A DNA stretch of 64,000 nucleotides from an uncultured Pelagibacteraceae bacterium. Lineage in GTDB: Bacteria; Pseudomonadota; Alphaproteobacteria; Pelagibacterales; Pelagibacteraceae. Below the pieces are notes generated by a model. That model had not been told where the DNA came from, made no database searches, and worked only from the letters and a program-made list of their open reading frames with translations. Where the stretch lies: contig CACLRF010000001.1 of NCBI GenBank assembly GCA_902609235.1, positions 26,800 through 90,799 on the forward strand. Direction: 5' to 3'. The translations under genes and the position numbers were made by a program. This document shows positions 1 to 8,853 of this stretch, one piece after another (the first letter of the stretch is position 1; each line of letters opens with the position of its first letter).

Positions 1-1323
1 AAACTTCTGACCAAATACAGCGCCTAAATTTTTCATTCTTTCATAACAAGGGGCTGTTCTTAGTGGTCTTGCTGCTGGTCTTTCTTCATCTGGATAATGA
101 ACTATGAAAACATGACTATATGCTTCTTCATTTTTTGCTTTTAAATAAGATTTAGTTGCATAATTTCCGTAACGTCTTGGTTCAACTCCTAACATATCAA
201 TTGTAGGTTCACCATCAACTATCCATTCTGCTAATTGCCAACCTGCACCTCCTGCTGCTGTTATTCCAAAACTATGTCCTTCATTAATCCAAAAATTTTT
301 AAGACCCCAAGCAGGTCCAACAATTGGATTTCCGTCAGGTGTATAACAGATTGCTCCGTTATAAACTTTTTTTACCCCAACCTCCCCAAACGCAGGAACT
401 CTATGAATTGCTCCTTCAATATGTGGAGCTAATCTGTCTAAGTCTTCTTGAAATAATTCATATTCAGAATTTTTTGATGGCCCTTCTACATAACAAGCTG
501 GTGCACCATCCTCATAAGGACCTAAAATTAATCCTCCAGCTTCTTCCCTCATATACCATCTGCTATCACTATCTCTTAAGACGCCCATTTCTGGTAATCC
601 ATCTTTTTTTCTTTTTTGAATTGCAGGATGTGGCTCTGTAACAATGTATTGATGTTCAACAGGTATTACCGGAATGTCTAATCCTACCATTTCACCTGTT
701 TGACGTGCAAAATTTCCTGAACATGAAATAACATGTTCGCACTCTATTGATCCTTTATCTGTTTCTACAACCCATCCTTTTTTAGTTTGCCTCATAGATA
801 GAACTGTTGTGTTTCTATAAATTTCAGCTCCTCTGTTCCTTGCACCTGTTGCTAATGCTTGTGTTAAATCAGCTGGTTGAATATATCCATCTTCTGGATG
901 TTGTATTGCTCCAACTAAATCATCCGTATGACATAATGGCCAAATTTCTTTTACTTGTTCTGGTTTCAAAAATTTAACATCTACTCCAATAGTTCGAGCG
1001 ACACCTGCGTATTGATGGTATTCATCCATTCTATCTTTTGTGCTTGCTAGACGAATATTTGAAACAACACTAAAGCCAACATTTTTCCCTGTTTCTTCTT
1101 CCAATGTTTTATAAAGATTAACTGCATACTTGTGAAGTTGTCCAACTGAATAACTCATATTAAATAAAGGTAATAAACCTGCTGCGTGCCAAGTAGATCC
1201 TGAAGTTAACTCTTTTCTTTCAACTAGAACAACATCAGACCAGCCTTTTTTTGCTAAATGATAAAGGGCACTTACCCCTACAACTCCTCCACCAACTACT
1301 ACAACTTTAGTTTTTGTTTTCAT
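1..1323 (-). CDS. FAD-dependent oxidoreductase, dimethylglycine/sarcosine dehydrogenase-like (truncated by window edge)
   Basis: Open minus-strand frame from ATG at 1323 to window edge, absent from ORF track; translation starts MKTKTKVVVVGGGVVGVSALYHLAKKGWSDVVLVERKELTSGSTWHAAGLLPLFN (FAD-binding GxGxxG, DMGDH-like). Confidence 0.85.
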   Translation of the reverse strand, partial: MKTKTKVVVVGGGVVGVSALYHLAKKGWSDVVLVERKELTSGSTWHAAGLLPLFNMSYSVGQLHKYAVNLYKTLEEETGKNVGFSVVSNIRLASTKDRMDEYHQYAGVARTIGVDVKFLKPEQVKEIWPLCHTDDLVGAIQHPEDGYIQPADLTQALATGARNRGAEIYRNTTVLSMRQTKKGWVVETDKGSIECEHVISCSGNFARQTGEMVGLDIPVIPVEHQYIVTEPHPAIQKRKKDGLPEMGVLRDSDSRWYMREEAGGLILGPYEDGAPACYVEGPSKNSEYELFQEDLDRLAPHIEGAIHRVPAFGEVGVKKVYNGAICYTPDGNPIVGPAWGLKNFWINEGHSFGITAAGGAGWQLAEWIVDGEPTIDMLGVEPRRYGNYATKSYLKAKNEEAYSHVFIVHYPDEERPAARPLRTAPCYERMKNLGAVFGQKF

Positions 1324-1380
1324 TCAGGGATTCCTACTAAATTTTTAATTATTACGAAACAAAAATGTATATATGGACAA

Positions 1381-1857
1381 TTAAATTGAGCTCCCAAGAG
1401 GGATTGGGCTGGATACCATTGTAGTTAACCAGCAGTCCTTTAAAATTCCCTCTGAGGTGAACTTTTCAACTTGCCAATTGAATTTGTGATAAATTTTGTC
1501 TTTATCAAGAATAATAACTTCAAATTGTGCCCATTTGTCACTACTTCCAAGCTCTGTTATTGTGTGACTAAGGTGGTTGATCATCATCACATAAGAGTCG
1601 CTTTTTATCATCATCTTAAAGTTGCTTAATGGTCCTGTTACTCTCTTATTATTTGGGTGAGCAAATTTCCAAGTTTGTTCTATACCACTATCTTTATATT
1701 CAAGATCATTTTTTTGAAGCCCACTCAATTGAATTTTAACAACTTCTTTGGGGCTTATAGTGCTATTGGGGTCTAATAATTCAGCGTAAGAAAATGAGAT
1801 AAAGAAAAAAAATAAAATTACAGCTTTAAAGATTATTAGCAGTTTTTCTAACATCAT
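1381..1857 (-). CDS. Exported small protein, DUF4864-like
   Basis: ORF with N-terminal hydrophobic segment; pattern resembles DUF4864 proteins. Confidence 0.5.
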   Translation of the reverse strand: MMLEKLLIIFKAVILFFFFISFSYAELLDPNSTISPKEVVKIQLSGLQKNDLEYKDSGIEQTWKFAHPNNKRVTGPLSNFKMMIKSDSYVMMINHLSHTITELGSSDKWAQFEVIILDKDKIYHKFNWQVEKFTSEGILKDCWLTTMVSSPIPLGSSI

Positions 1858-2395
1858 TTAAAAATTCTTGTCTCTTTGCATCACTAACAAATGGTACTGC
1901 AAAATATCTTCTATAGACAATGTTATATATGCCACACATATGAAATACTCCTCTTTTTAATCTTCTTATTGGTAAGTTTAAAAAAAAAGTTGTAATTGCT
2001 AATCTTGGTGAACCATATGTACAGAATATTATAGCTTTTTTATCTCTTAAGTTTCCAATTGGATAACCGTAATTTCCAACCAACTGTTTAAATCTAAACG
2101 CCCAAGGTGGGGCTAAAACTTTATCTATCCAACCTTCAACTATCGCTGGCATTCTAAAATTCCAAATTGGAGCAATTAATACAATTGTATCACTTTCCTC
2201 GATTCTTTTTCTATGATCTAAGACTTCTTGATCAGGTTCTTCACCAGCGAAAACAGGATTAAATTTCTCTTTATATAGATCAACAACATCAACTTGATTT
2301 CCATTTATTTTTGATTGTTTAATAAATTCATCACGAATTGCTGAATTAAATGAATTATCATTGTAATGTCCATAGACTAAGAAAATTTTTTTCAT
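1826..2395 (-). CDS. Flavodoxin-fold NAD(P)H dehydrogenase (quinone)-like
   Basis: MKKIFLVYGHYNDNSFNSAIRDEF...LIAPIWNFRMPAIVEGWIDKVL...; typical NQO/KefF-like fold motifs. Confidence 0.75.
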   Translation of the reverse strand: MKKIFLVYGHYNDNSFNSAIRDEFIKQSKINGNQVDVVDLYKEKFNPVFAGEEPDQEVLDHRKRIEESDTIVLIAPIWNFRMPAIVEGWIDKVLAPPWAFRFKQLVGNYGYPIGNLRDKKAIIFCTYGSPRLAITTFFLNLPIRRLKRGVFHMCGIYNIVYRRYFAVPFVSDAKRQEFLNDVRKTANNL

Positions 2396-2407
2396 TTTAT
2401 TAAATTT

Positions 2408-4018
2408 TTATTCAGTAGTTTTGTATTTACTATTATTAATTATAAATACAAATACAATTGGAAGAATTAAAGTTAAAAGTGTTACAACAATCAATAAAAT
2501 TCCAAGTTCAGAATAATCTGCTGTAGTTTGTATTTCACCAGAAACCTTATCTTTAACTTCCCTTGTTACAGTAAATATTTCATTCAAATATTTTGTTCCT
2601 AATGCACTTGCTGATAAAGCAAGATTTGTAAAAGATGCAAAAACTGCAAAAAAAGTAGCCTTTAAATGTGCTGGAGCATTTTTTGCTATCCAAGCAAGTA
2701 AAGGTATCATTGATACCTGTCCAAGAGGAGACTCTAGCGCGGTATTAATTAATGCAATAAACTTAGCATCAACCACTCCACCAGTTAATGAAGCTGTCCA
2801 ATTATGAAAACCATAATACATTCCAACACTTGGTAAAAACAAAACTGCACCAGCAATACTTAGGACAACAATAATTTTAGCAATTGAATTATTTGCCATA
2901 AATGGTCTTAACAAAACAATGCCAGCTAATGTTAAAATTGATGCAAGCAATGATAAAATTGAGAAAAACTGCTCATTAAATTCAAGCACATCAATCTCAA
3001 ACCACGTGAGACCTGGCCCTGGTCCTGGCATAGCTCGAAATATAAAAATAATTACAGCTGTGCCAACAATTGTTAGTCTTAATTCTTCGGGCAGCTCTTT
3101 GATAAGTTTAAACATTAAAAACAAAATAATTATAACTGAACCTAAAAAAACAATTTCTTGAGCAAATGGCACATTAAAAGAGCCAACAGATAAAGTAAAA
3201 ATAACAAAAATTAAACTACCACCTAAAATCCACCAATTTACTTTTGTTTTTTCATTTCCTCTTTCATCTTTAAATTCTAAACCTTGGGATTTTAAACTTT
3301 GTATTTTTTTATGTCTTAAATAATTAGCAAAAATTACACCCAAAATAGAAACCAAAGGGATTACAAGAGCGTAAAGGTAAATAGTTCCGTATAAATTAAT
3401 CTTATCAGCCTGGTCTAAACTTTCTACATCTCTAAATAAAATTACATTAACTAATGCAACAAGAACTGTTCCACCAATAATTGCGAACCGACCAAGTGTT
3501 TGCATTGTTGTGTGCATTATTTTAATTTGATCTCTGGAGTAATCGTTTCCTGACTCATCGATTAAAGGTACTGCCTCTACAGTCATAGCATCTGCTACAA
3601 CATCTTGAACAACATAACCAACAGGAGCTAAAATCACACTAATTACAAACCATGTTTCTACTGAAAATATTTGAGCCATATCTTCTGTATGAATAATGAG
3701 TCCATACATAATTAATAAACTTAGAGCTATTAATGATGCTCCAAAATAAACCATGTAGTTTTTTCTTTCCCAAATAAGATCAACAAGATGTCCTAATGGC
3801 ATTTTTAATGCCCACGGTATACCTGCCCAAAAACCTAAACCCGCAAGAAATGCTGCAGATAAATTTAAATAATCTTTGACAAAGAATGTTCCAACAATTC
3901 CAGTCAATCCAGAAATACCTGCGGCCATATAAACCATTAATGGTGGTAAGTAGGTCCATTTAAACTGACGACCTAAATCTAAAAAAGTATTATCCAAAAA
4001 TTTAAATACTTTATTCAT
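2408..4018 (-). CDS. Multi-TM transporter, possibly folate-biopterin (BT1)-like MFS family
   Basis: 536 aa, many TM segments; QDVVADAMTVE segment reminiscent of BT1 family. Confidence 0.5.
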   Translation of the reverse strand: MNKVFKFLDNTFLDLGRQFKWTYLPPLMVYMAAGISGLTGIVGTFFVKDYLNLSAAFLAGLGFWAGIPWALKMPLGHLVDLIWERKNYMVYFGASLIALSLLIMYGLIIHTEDMAQIFSVETWFVISVILAPVGYVVQDVVADAMTVEAVPLIDESGNDYSRDQIKIMHTTMQTLGRFAIIGGTVLVALVNVILFRDVESLDQADKINLYGTIYLYALVIPLVSILGVIFANYLRHKKIQSLKSQGLEFKDERGNEKTKVNWWILGGSLIFVIFTLSVGSFNVPFAQEIVFLGSVIIILFLMFKLIKELPEELRLTIVGTAVIIFIFRAMPGPGPGLTWFEIDVLEFNEQFFSILSLLASILTLAGIVLLRPFMANNSIAKIIVVLSIAGAVLFLPSVGMYYGFHNWTASLTGGVVDAKFIALINTALESPLGQVSMIPLLAWIAKNAPAHLKATFFAVFASFTNLALSASALGTKYLNEIFTVTREVKDKVSGEIQTTADYSELGILLIVVTLLTLILPIVFVFIINNSKYKTTE

Positions 4019-4047
4019 AAAAATATTTAACTCTAAATTTAAAAGTT

Positions 4048-4497
4048 TTAAATTTTAAGATCAAGTCGAGGTTTCCAGAATGGTCTAAATAGCTCAATTT
4101 TTGGACATCTGTTCATAACTACCTTAAGACCTGCATCTTCAGCTAACTTAGCAGCATCATGATTTATAACTCCAATTTGTCCCCATAAAACTTTTGCATT
4201 TATAGCAATTGCTTCTTCGGCAATTGAGTATAAATCTTCTGGCTTTCTAAACACCTCTACCATATCAACAGGTTTATCAATTGCTTTTAAATCAGGATAA
4301 ACTTTTAATCCTCTGATTTCTTTTATACCTGGACGTGGATTGACAGGAATCATATTATAACCAGTTTCGTGTAACACTCTTAATACTCCATAGCTAAACT
4401 TTGTTTTATCAGGACTTGCTCCTACCATTGCAATAGTTTTAACTGAGCTAAGAATATCTTTTAAATACTCATCGCTATAAGGTTCGTTATGATTCAT
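4048..4497 (-). CDS. CoA-binding domain protein (YccU-like)
   Basis: IAMVGASPDKTKFSYGVLRVLHETGYNMIPVNP, CoA-binding domain pattern. Confidence 0.85.
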   Translation of the reverse strand: MNHNEPYSDEYLKDILSSVKTIAMVGASPDKTKFSYGVLRVLHETGYNMIPVNPRPGIKEIRGLKVYPDLKAIDKPVDMVEVFRKPEDLYSIAEEAIAINAKVLWGQIGVINHDAAKLAEDAGLKVVMNRCPKIELFRPFWKPRLDLKI

Positions 4498-4888
4498 TTC
4501 TGTTATTTTTTTTTATTTTTTTGCTAGCAATATCAGATTTTAACTCATGAGGTGCAAGTGGGTCAAGAAAAGGATTACGATAAAGTTTATCATGACTCTC
4601 AACACCAATTTCAATTGTGCAATCTGTTTTGGGTTTGGCAACACATAAAATTATATAGCCGTTATTTATTTGTCTATTGTTAAGCGCAACTTGTGAACGT
4701 TGATCTACTTCACCTTTAATTAATTTTGCTGCACATGTGATACATCCTCCATACTCACATCCATATGGTAAATCAACTCCTTGGTCTCTTAATTCTTTAA
4801 GTAAAGGCATTCGTCCTGAAACTTTATAAACACTATTATTGCGATTTGAGATTGTAATCTGTATTAAAGCCATATGTCGCTTGTACAA
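4487..4888 (-). CDS. 2Fe-2S ferredoxin
   Basis: CEYGGCITCAAKLIKG...ILCVAKP plant-type 2Fe-2S cysteine pattern. Confidence 0.85.
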   Translation of the reverse strand: MYKRHMALIQITISNRNNSVYKVSGRMPLLKELRDQGVDLPYGCEYGGCITCAAKLIKGEVDQRSQVALNNRQINNGYIILCVAKPKTDCTIEIGVESHDKLYRNPFLDPLAPHELKSDIASKKIKKNNRNES

Positions 4889-6237
4889 TCTCCACCTGGG
4901 TATCTACTTTCATGACACCTACTTGGCCCATTTGGTTCTTTGCCGAAATCAACTATAAAATCCTTATTTATTTTCATCCCACCATTTTCTACATCACAAT
5001 CAATCATTATCATTGCACCTCCTTGTTTGCGTATTTCAGGATAAAACTGATTGTCCCAAGTTGAAAATAATGAAGTCGTGACATACATGCGCTTTCCATC
5101 TAATGACAATTGATACATTTGTGGACCACCTGCAATTTTTACACCATTTATAACAGGTGCTTTGCCTAAAAGACCTCCCATCCATACCTGGCCTGTTAGT
5201 TTTGGATTATGAGGATCTGAAATATCATACTGTCTCATATCTCCATGAAGCCAATTATTCAGATAAAGATATTTATCATCCATTGATACAAGTATAGCTG
5301 ACATCACTCCAGGTACAGGAATTGGCCATTCAGGATGTGGTTCGTTTGCAACATCTATAATTTTTTCCCATTCCCATTTTCCTTCTTTAGATTTCCAAAA
5401 ATGGATAACATTTGCGCTTAAAGCTGCTCCACAAAATCCATGACTGCTATCAGGGTTATGCATAAATTTTACTTCTAATGGAATCAGACCATCTTCTCCA
5501 AGGTACATGGTTTCAATTGGTTCTTTTTTTTTGAAATCCCAGACGTGCAATCTTCGACCATACTTTAAATGTCCTACCTCTTCTAAATCAAAACCTGGCA
5601 TGAAAGTATTTGGTGCTGCCCACTCTGAGCTTATCATCACGTTATGTCTTGGTTGATACCAAAAATCATAGCTAAAAGGAATATCGCCCATAGAGTTTTC
5701 CCATCTTCCAACAATTTCAAAATCTTTATTTAAATGTAAATATCCCCCTGGTGCCTCACCTCTAGCGTTACCTAAAAAAGAAATAATAATCTCTGAACCT
5801 AAGCAATGAACAGTATGTGGCCCTGACAAATTAGTTTTTGATTTAATTTCTGAACCTTTAATTATTTTGTGAATTTTAGGAGCACGTGGTTCACTTGCCG
5901 TATCTATTATATGGATATTATTTGATCTTACACCGGGTACTAATAGGTATTTTCTACTCATACCAGAGTCTCCATGACACGACGAACAAGCATTCCACCC
6001 CATATGATGAAGCTCATCTCCTATTCCTGGCATTTCAAGACGGTGAATAACTTTTGAATAATTTGGACTATCTGGATCAACATCAATAGTAGCAAGATAA
6101 TCAGGTTTTTGAATTCCTGTACCAGTATAAATAGCTATTGTATATAAAAGTTTTTCATTTGGTGCCTTTATTGCCTCTGTAGGACTGGCATAACCAGGAC
6201 CGCAACATGATTTATCCATACTTTTAATATTACTCAT
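4864..6237 (-). CDS. Selenium-binding protein 56 / methanethiol oxidase family (SELENBP1/MtoX-like)
   Basis: CCGPGYASPTEAIKAP...ELHHMGWNACSSCHGD...YDFWYQPRHNVMISSEWAAPN...RYPGGDCTSDIW family signatures. Confidence 0.9.
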   Translation of the reverse strand: MSNIKSMDKSCCGPGYASPTEAIKAPNEKLLYTIAIYTGTGIQKPDYLATIDVDPDSPNYSKVIHRLEMPGIGDELHHMGWNACSSCHGDSGMSRKYLLVPGVRSNNIHIIDTASEPRAPKIHKIIKGSEIKSKTNLSGPHTVHCLGSEIIISFLGNARGEAPGGYLHLNKDFEIVGRWENSMGDIPFSYDFWYQPRHNVMISSEWAAPNTFMPGFDLEEVGHLKYGRRLHVWDFKKKEPIETMYLGEDGLIPLEVKFMHNPDSSHGFCGAALSANVIHFWKSKEGKWEWEKIIDVANEPHPEWPIPVPGVMSAILVSMDDKYLYLNNWLHGDMRQYDISDPHNPKLTGQVWMGGLLGKAPVINGVKIAGGPQMYQLSLDGKRMYVTTSLFSTWDNQFYPEIRKQGGAMIMIDCDVENGGMKINKDFIVDFGKEPNGPSRCHESRYPGGDCTSDIWL

Positions 6238-6434
6238 TACTTATTTTTTTTAATCTGTTCCTCACAAAATTTTTTTGCTTCTTGTAAATCTGTAATTTTT
6301 GATTCAGATAACTTTTGACTACCAGCAAGACATGCATCAACAGCCCTTTTAAAATTATGATCGTTAAAACTCATAATAAAATACATTCCTGATATAACAA
6401 AAATTAAAATTAAAATATTTTTTTTATTCAACAT
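6237..6434 (-). CDS. Small single-TM/secreted hypothetical protein
   Basis: 65 aa ORF in tight same-strand cluster, N-terminal hydrophobic helix. Confidence 0.55.
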   Translation of the reverse strand: MLNKKNILILIFVISGMYFIMSFNDHNFKRAVDACLAGSQKLSESKITDLQEAKKFCEEQIKKNK

Positions 6435-7213
6435 TATTTATTTTTCCAATTAGGTTTTCTTTTTTCTAGAAAAGCTGAAATACCTTCTTTTGCATCCATT
6501 GCCATCATGTTAAGGGTCATCATTTTACTTGTGTAAACATAAGCTTTGTTTAATGGCATCTCTAATTGTTTATAAAAAGCTCGTTTTCCGATTTTTATTG
6601 TTAAATTCGATTTCGAGGCAATTTTTTTTGCTACTTTTAATACTTCACTGTTAAGTTTAGATTTTGAAAAATAGTCATTAATTAAACCTATTTCTTTTGC
6701 ATAATTTGCTTTGATAGGTTCTCCAGTTAAAAGCATTTTCATCATTGGCTTTCTGTTAATCTTTCTACTAACAGCAACCATAGGTGTGCTGCAAAATAAA
6801 CCAATATTTACACCGGGAGTAGCAAATAACGAGTTCTTAGTACTGTAAGCTAAATCACAACTTGCAACCAATTGACAGCCAGCTGCAAATGCTGCACCAT
6901 GAACTTTAGCTATTACTGGCTTTCTGCCCTCAACAATTTGTATCATTACTTTTGAACATAAATTAAATAATTTTAAATATTTATTTTTTTTTTTTAAACC
7001 TCTTACTTCTTTCAAATTATGCCCTGCGCTAAATCCTTTTCCAGCACCCTCTAATATTATTACTTTAACTTTTTTATCAGAATCTAATTTCTTAAAAGCC
7101 TTCAATAAATCAGTAAGGTTTTTGAATGATAAAGAATTATATGTTTTTGGTTCATCAATAATAACTGATGAAATTTCTTTATTAATTTTTCTAATTTTTA
7201 TATTACTTATCAT
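6434..7213 (-). CDS. Crotonase-fold protein, ECHDC3-like
   Basis: AAFAAGCQLVASCDLAYSTKNSLFATPGVNIGLFCSTPMVAVSR...GITAFLEKRKPNW matches the ECHDC3-type crotonase pattern. Confidence 0.8.
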   Translation of the reverse strand: MISNIKIRKINKEISSVIIDEPKTYNSLSFKNLTDLLKAFKKLDSDKKVKVIILEGAGKGFSAGHNLKEVRGLKKKNKYLKLFNLCSKVMIQIVEGRKPVIAKVHGAAFAAGCQLVASCDLAYSTKNSLFATPGVNIGLFCSTPMVAVSRKINRKPMMKMLLTGEPIKANYAKEIGLINDYFSKSKLNSEVLKVAKKIASKSNLTIKIGKRAFYKQLEMPLNKAYVYTSKMMTLNMMAMDAKEGISAFLEKRKPNWKNK

Positions 7214-8065
7214 TTAATCAGTTAATCCGTCGGATCTGGCCTGATTTCTTTCTATATGAATTGGTAAAACTTTTCCATAAATAGCTTTGGAGTGTTCTGG
7301 GGTGTTTACTCTCCATGGGTCTAAAACATAAGCAGGAATACACATATATCTAGACTTTTGGCCTTCCACCTTTGTTACTCTATGTAAAGTAAATCTTCCT
7401 TTAAATATTTGTAAGTCCCCTGGCTCTAACTTTAATTGTCTAACTCTAGTTCTGTCACCTGCTATAACCTTTTGAACTTCTTCAAAATTTTCATTTCCTG
7501 GTTTTCTTATGTTTGGGCAGTATTCAAATACACCACCCTTCTCAGGTTTTTGTATCATTAAACTAAGTGTAAATTCGCAACTATCAAAATGCCATGGAAG
7601 TACTCCATCAGGTTTCATCACATTATATGCGTGACATGCTAAAGGATCTGCCCATCTATAAATAGGAGAAACACCTAAACAAGCAGAAACAAATTTTAAA
7701 AGTTCTTCAGTTTCGTATAAATATTTCATTTCAGAGTCTTTTGGGAAACAATCTGAATTTAAATATCCATTATATCTATTCATAAAAGTTCTTTTAGGAT
7801 GATTTTTTGGTAATGAGGAATCATCTTTTGCATATAAGTAAGCATTAATACTTTCTTTAGACATATAAACTTCATCTATTTGTTTTTCTAACTCTGAATT
7901 CATTACCTTTAGTGATTTAGGTAAAATAAAATTTTTAATTGTTGAACAACTATATTTATCAAGTTCTTTTTTACAATTTATAATTAAATTTTTAATTACA
8001 GCTGAGTTTAAATCGTGTATTGGATATTTTTCTAAATCTACAATAGTTTTGAGTCTATCGTCCAT
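7214..8065 (-). CDS. Fe(II)/2-oxoglutarate-dependent oxygenase-like (HalD/BesD-like hydroxylase fold)
   Basis: LPWHFDSCEFTLSLMIQ (HxD) ... LQIFKGRFTLHRVTKV distal His, R-containing C-terminal strand. Confidence 0.65.
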   Translation of the reverse strand: MDDRLKTIVDLEKYPIHDLNSAVIKNLIINCKKELDKYSCSTIKNFILPKSLKVMNSELEKQIDEVYMSKESINAYLYAKDDSSLPKNHPKRTFMNRYNGYLNSDCFPKDSEMKYLYETEELLKFVSACLGVSPIYRWADPLACHAYNVMKPDGVLPWHFDSCEFTLSLMIQKPEKGGVFEYCPNIRKPGNENFEEVQKVIAGDRTRVRQLKLEPGDLQIFKGRFTLHRVTKVEGQKSRYMCIPAYVLDPWRVNTPEHSKAIYGKVLPIHIERNQARSDGLTD

Positions 8066-8071
8066 TGAAAT

Positions 8072-8446
8072 TTATTTTAATTTACCTTCTTCTCTCATTT
8101 TTGCTCTTATTTTAGTAGCTGATATTTTTTGAGTTTCTTCATCTAAAACTACTTCTTCAATTTTATATCCAACTCCCCTACCATAACAAATATTTGTAAT
8201 ATTAGGTACTAGCATTATTTTAAATTGTCCTTCAAATTCAGGATTTAACCTATCTTCAATATTTTTTTTTACTGTATCAAAATCAAAAGGATTATCGTCT
8301 ACACCTTGTACATCTCTAATTTGAATACAGACTTGCCCAGTTTTTTTAATAATCTCTTTAAACAAAGTATAATGTCCATCGTGGAAAGGTTGCCACCTTC
8401 CAAGCATTTGTGCTGTTGGTTTTTTGTTATCCCATTGGTATGTCAT
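8072..8446 (-). CDS. Small nucleotidyltransferase (HxGH-type adenylyl/cytidylyltransferase)
   Basis: GRWQPFHDGHYTLF and ISATKIR motifs; ATG at 8446 overlaps the upstream TGA (ATGA), so the shorter start is preferred over the ORF-track start at 8479. Confidence 0.75.
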   Translation of the reverse strand: MTYQWDNKKPTAQMLGRWQPFHDGHYTLFKEIIKKTGQVCIQIRDVQGVDDNPFDFDTVKKNIEDRLNPEFEGQFKIMLVPNITNICYGRGVGYKIEEVVLDEETQKISATKIRAKMREEGKLK

Positions 8447-8853
8447 TTTTTTATCTCCTCTATTATTTTTGGTGCCCAATTTTTTGCATCCTGAGTTGTT
8501 ACATGAAAATCAAAATTCTTAGGATTAACAAACATTTGATTTGTGTCTTCAAATCTTCCTTTTTTAATTGTATCAACCCACACTATAAAATCTGCTGGAA
8601 ATAAGCCTCTTGCTTCAGGAGTTGGTGCAATAAAATCAGCAATTACATAATGACCTTCTGCTTTTATTTTTAAAGCTGCTTCAGCCATTCTTTTTGCCTG
8701 TCTCACTCTTCCTTCTTGTGAAAAATCCCAATCATTTGCAGCTTTTCTTACTTCGTCTGCATTTAGTCTTTTTGCATTTAAGAATGGTGCCATTTCATTT
8801 GCTAGAGTTGTTTTACCAGCTCCAGGCAAACCCATTACTAAAATAATTTTCAT
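8443..8853 (-). CDS. P-loop kinase, adenylylsulfate-kinase-like
   Basis: GLPGAGKTTLA Walker A, LNADEVR, VWVDT motifs. Confidence 0.75.
   Translation of the reverse strand: MKIILVMGLPGAGKTTLANEMAPFLNAKRLNADEVRKAANDWDFSQEGRVRQAKRMAEAALKIKAEGHYVIADFIAPTPEARGLFPADFIVWVDTIKKGRFEDTNQMFVNPKNFDFHVTTQDAKNWAPKIIEEIKK

Noticed and set aside
235-641. Plus-strand ORFs 235-432 and 324-641
   Set aside because: Antisense to the truncated DMGDH-like gene; no recognisable domain.
2919-3161. Plus-strand ORF inside the transporter gene
   Set aside because: Antisense shadow ORF of a well-supported long CDS.
4864-6237. CSSCH in the SELENBP1-like protein reads as a CXXCH heme c motif
   Set aside because: The CSSC segment is a conserved redox-type motif in this family (human form CSSCFGD) and there is no export signal; His is probably coincidental.
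6434-7213. DmdD (methylthioacryloyl-CoA hydratase) assignment for the crotonase next to the MtoX-like gene
   Set aside because: Both catalytic glutamate positions appear replaced and the overall pattern is ECHDC3-like.
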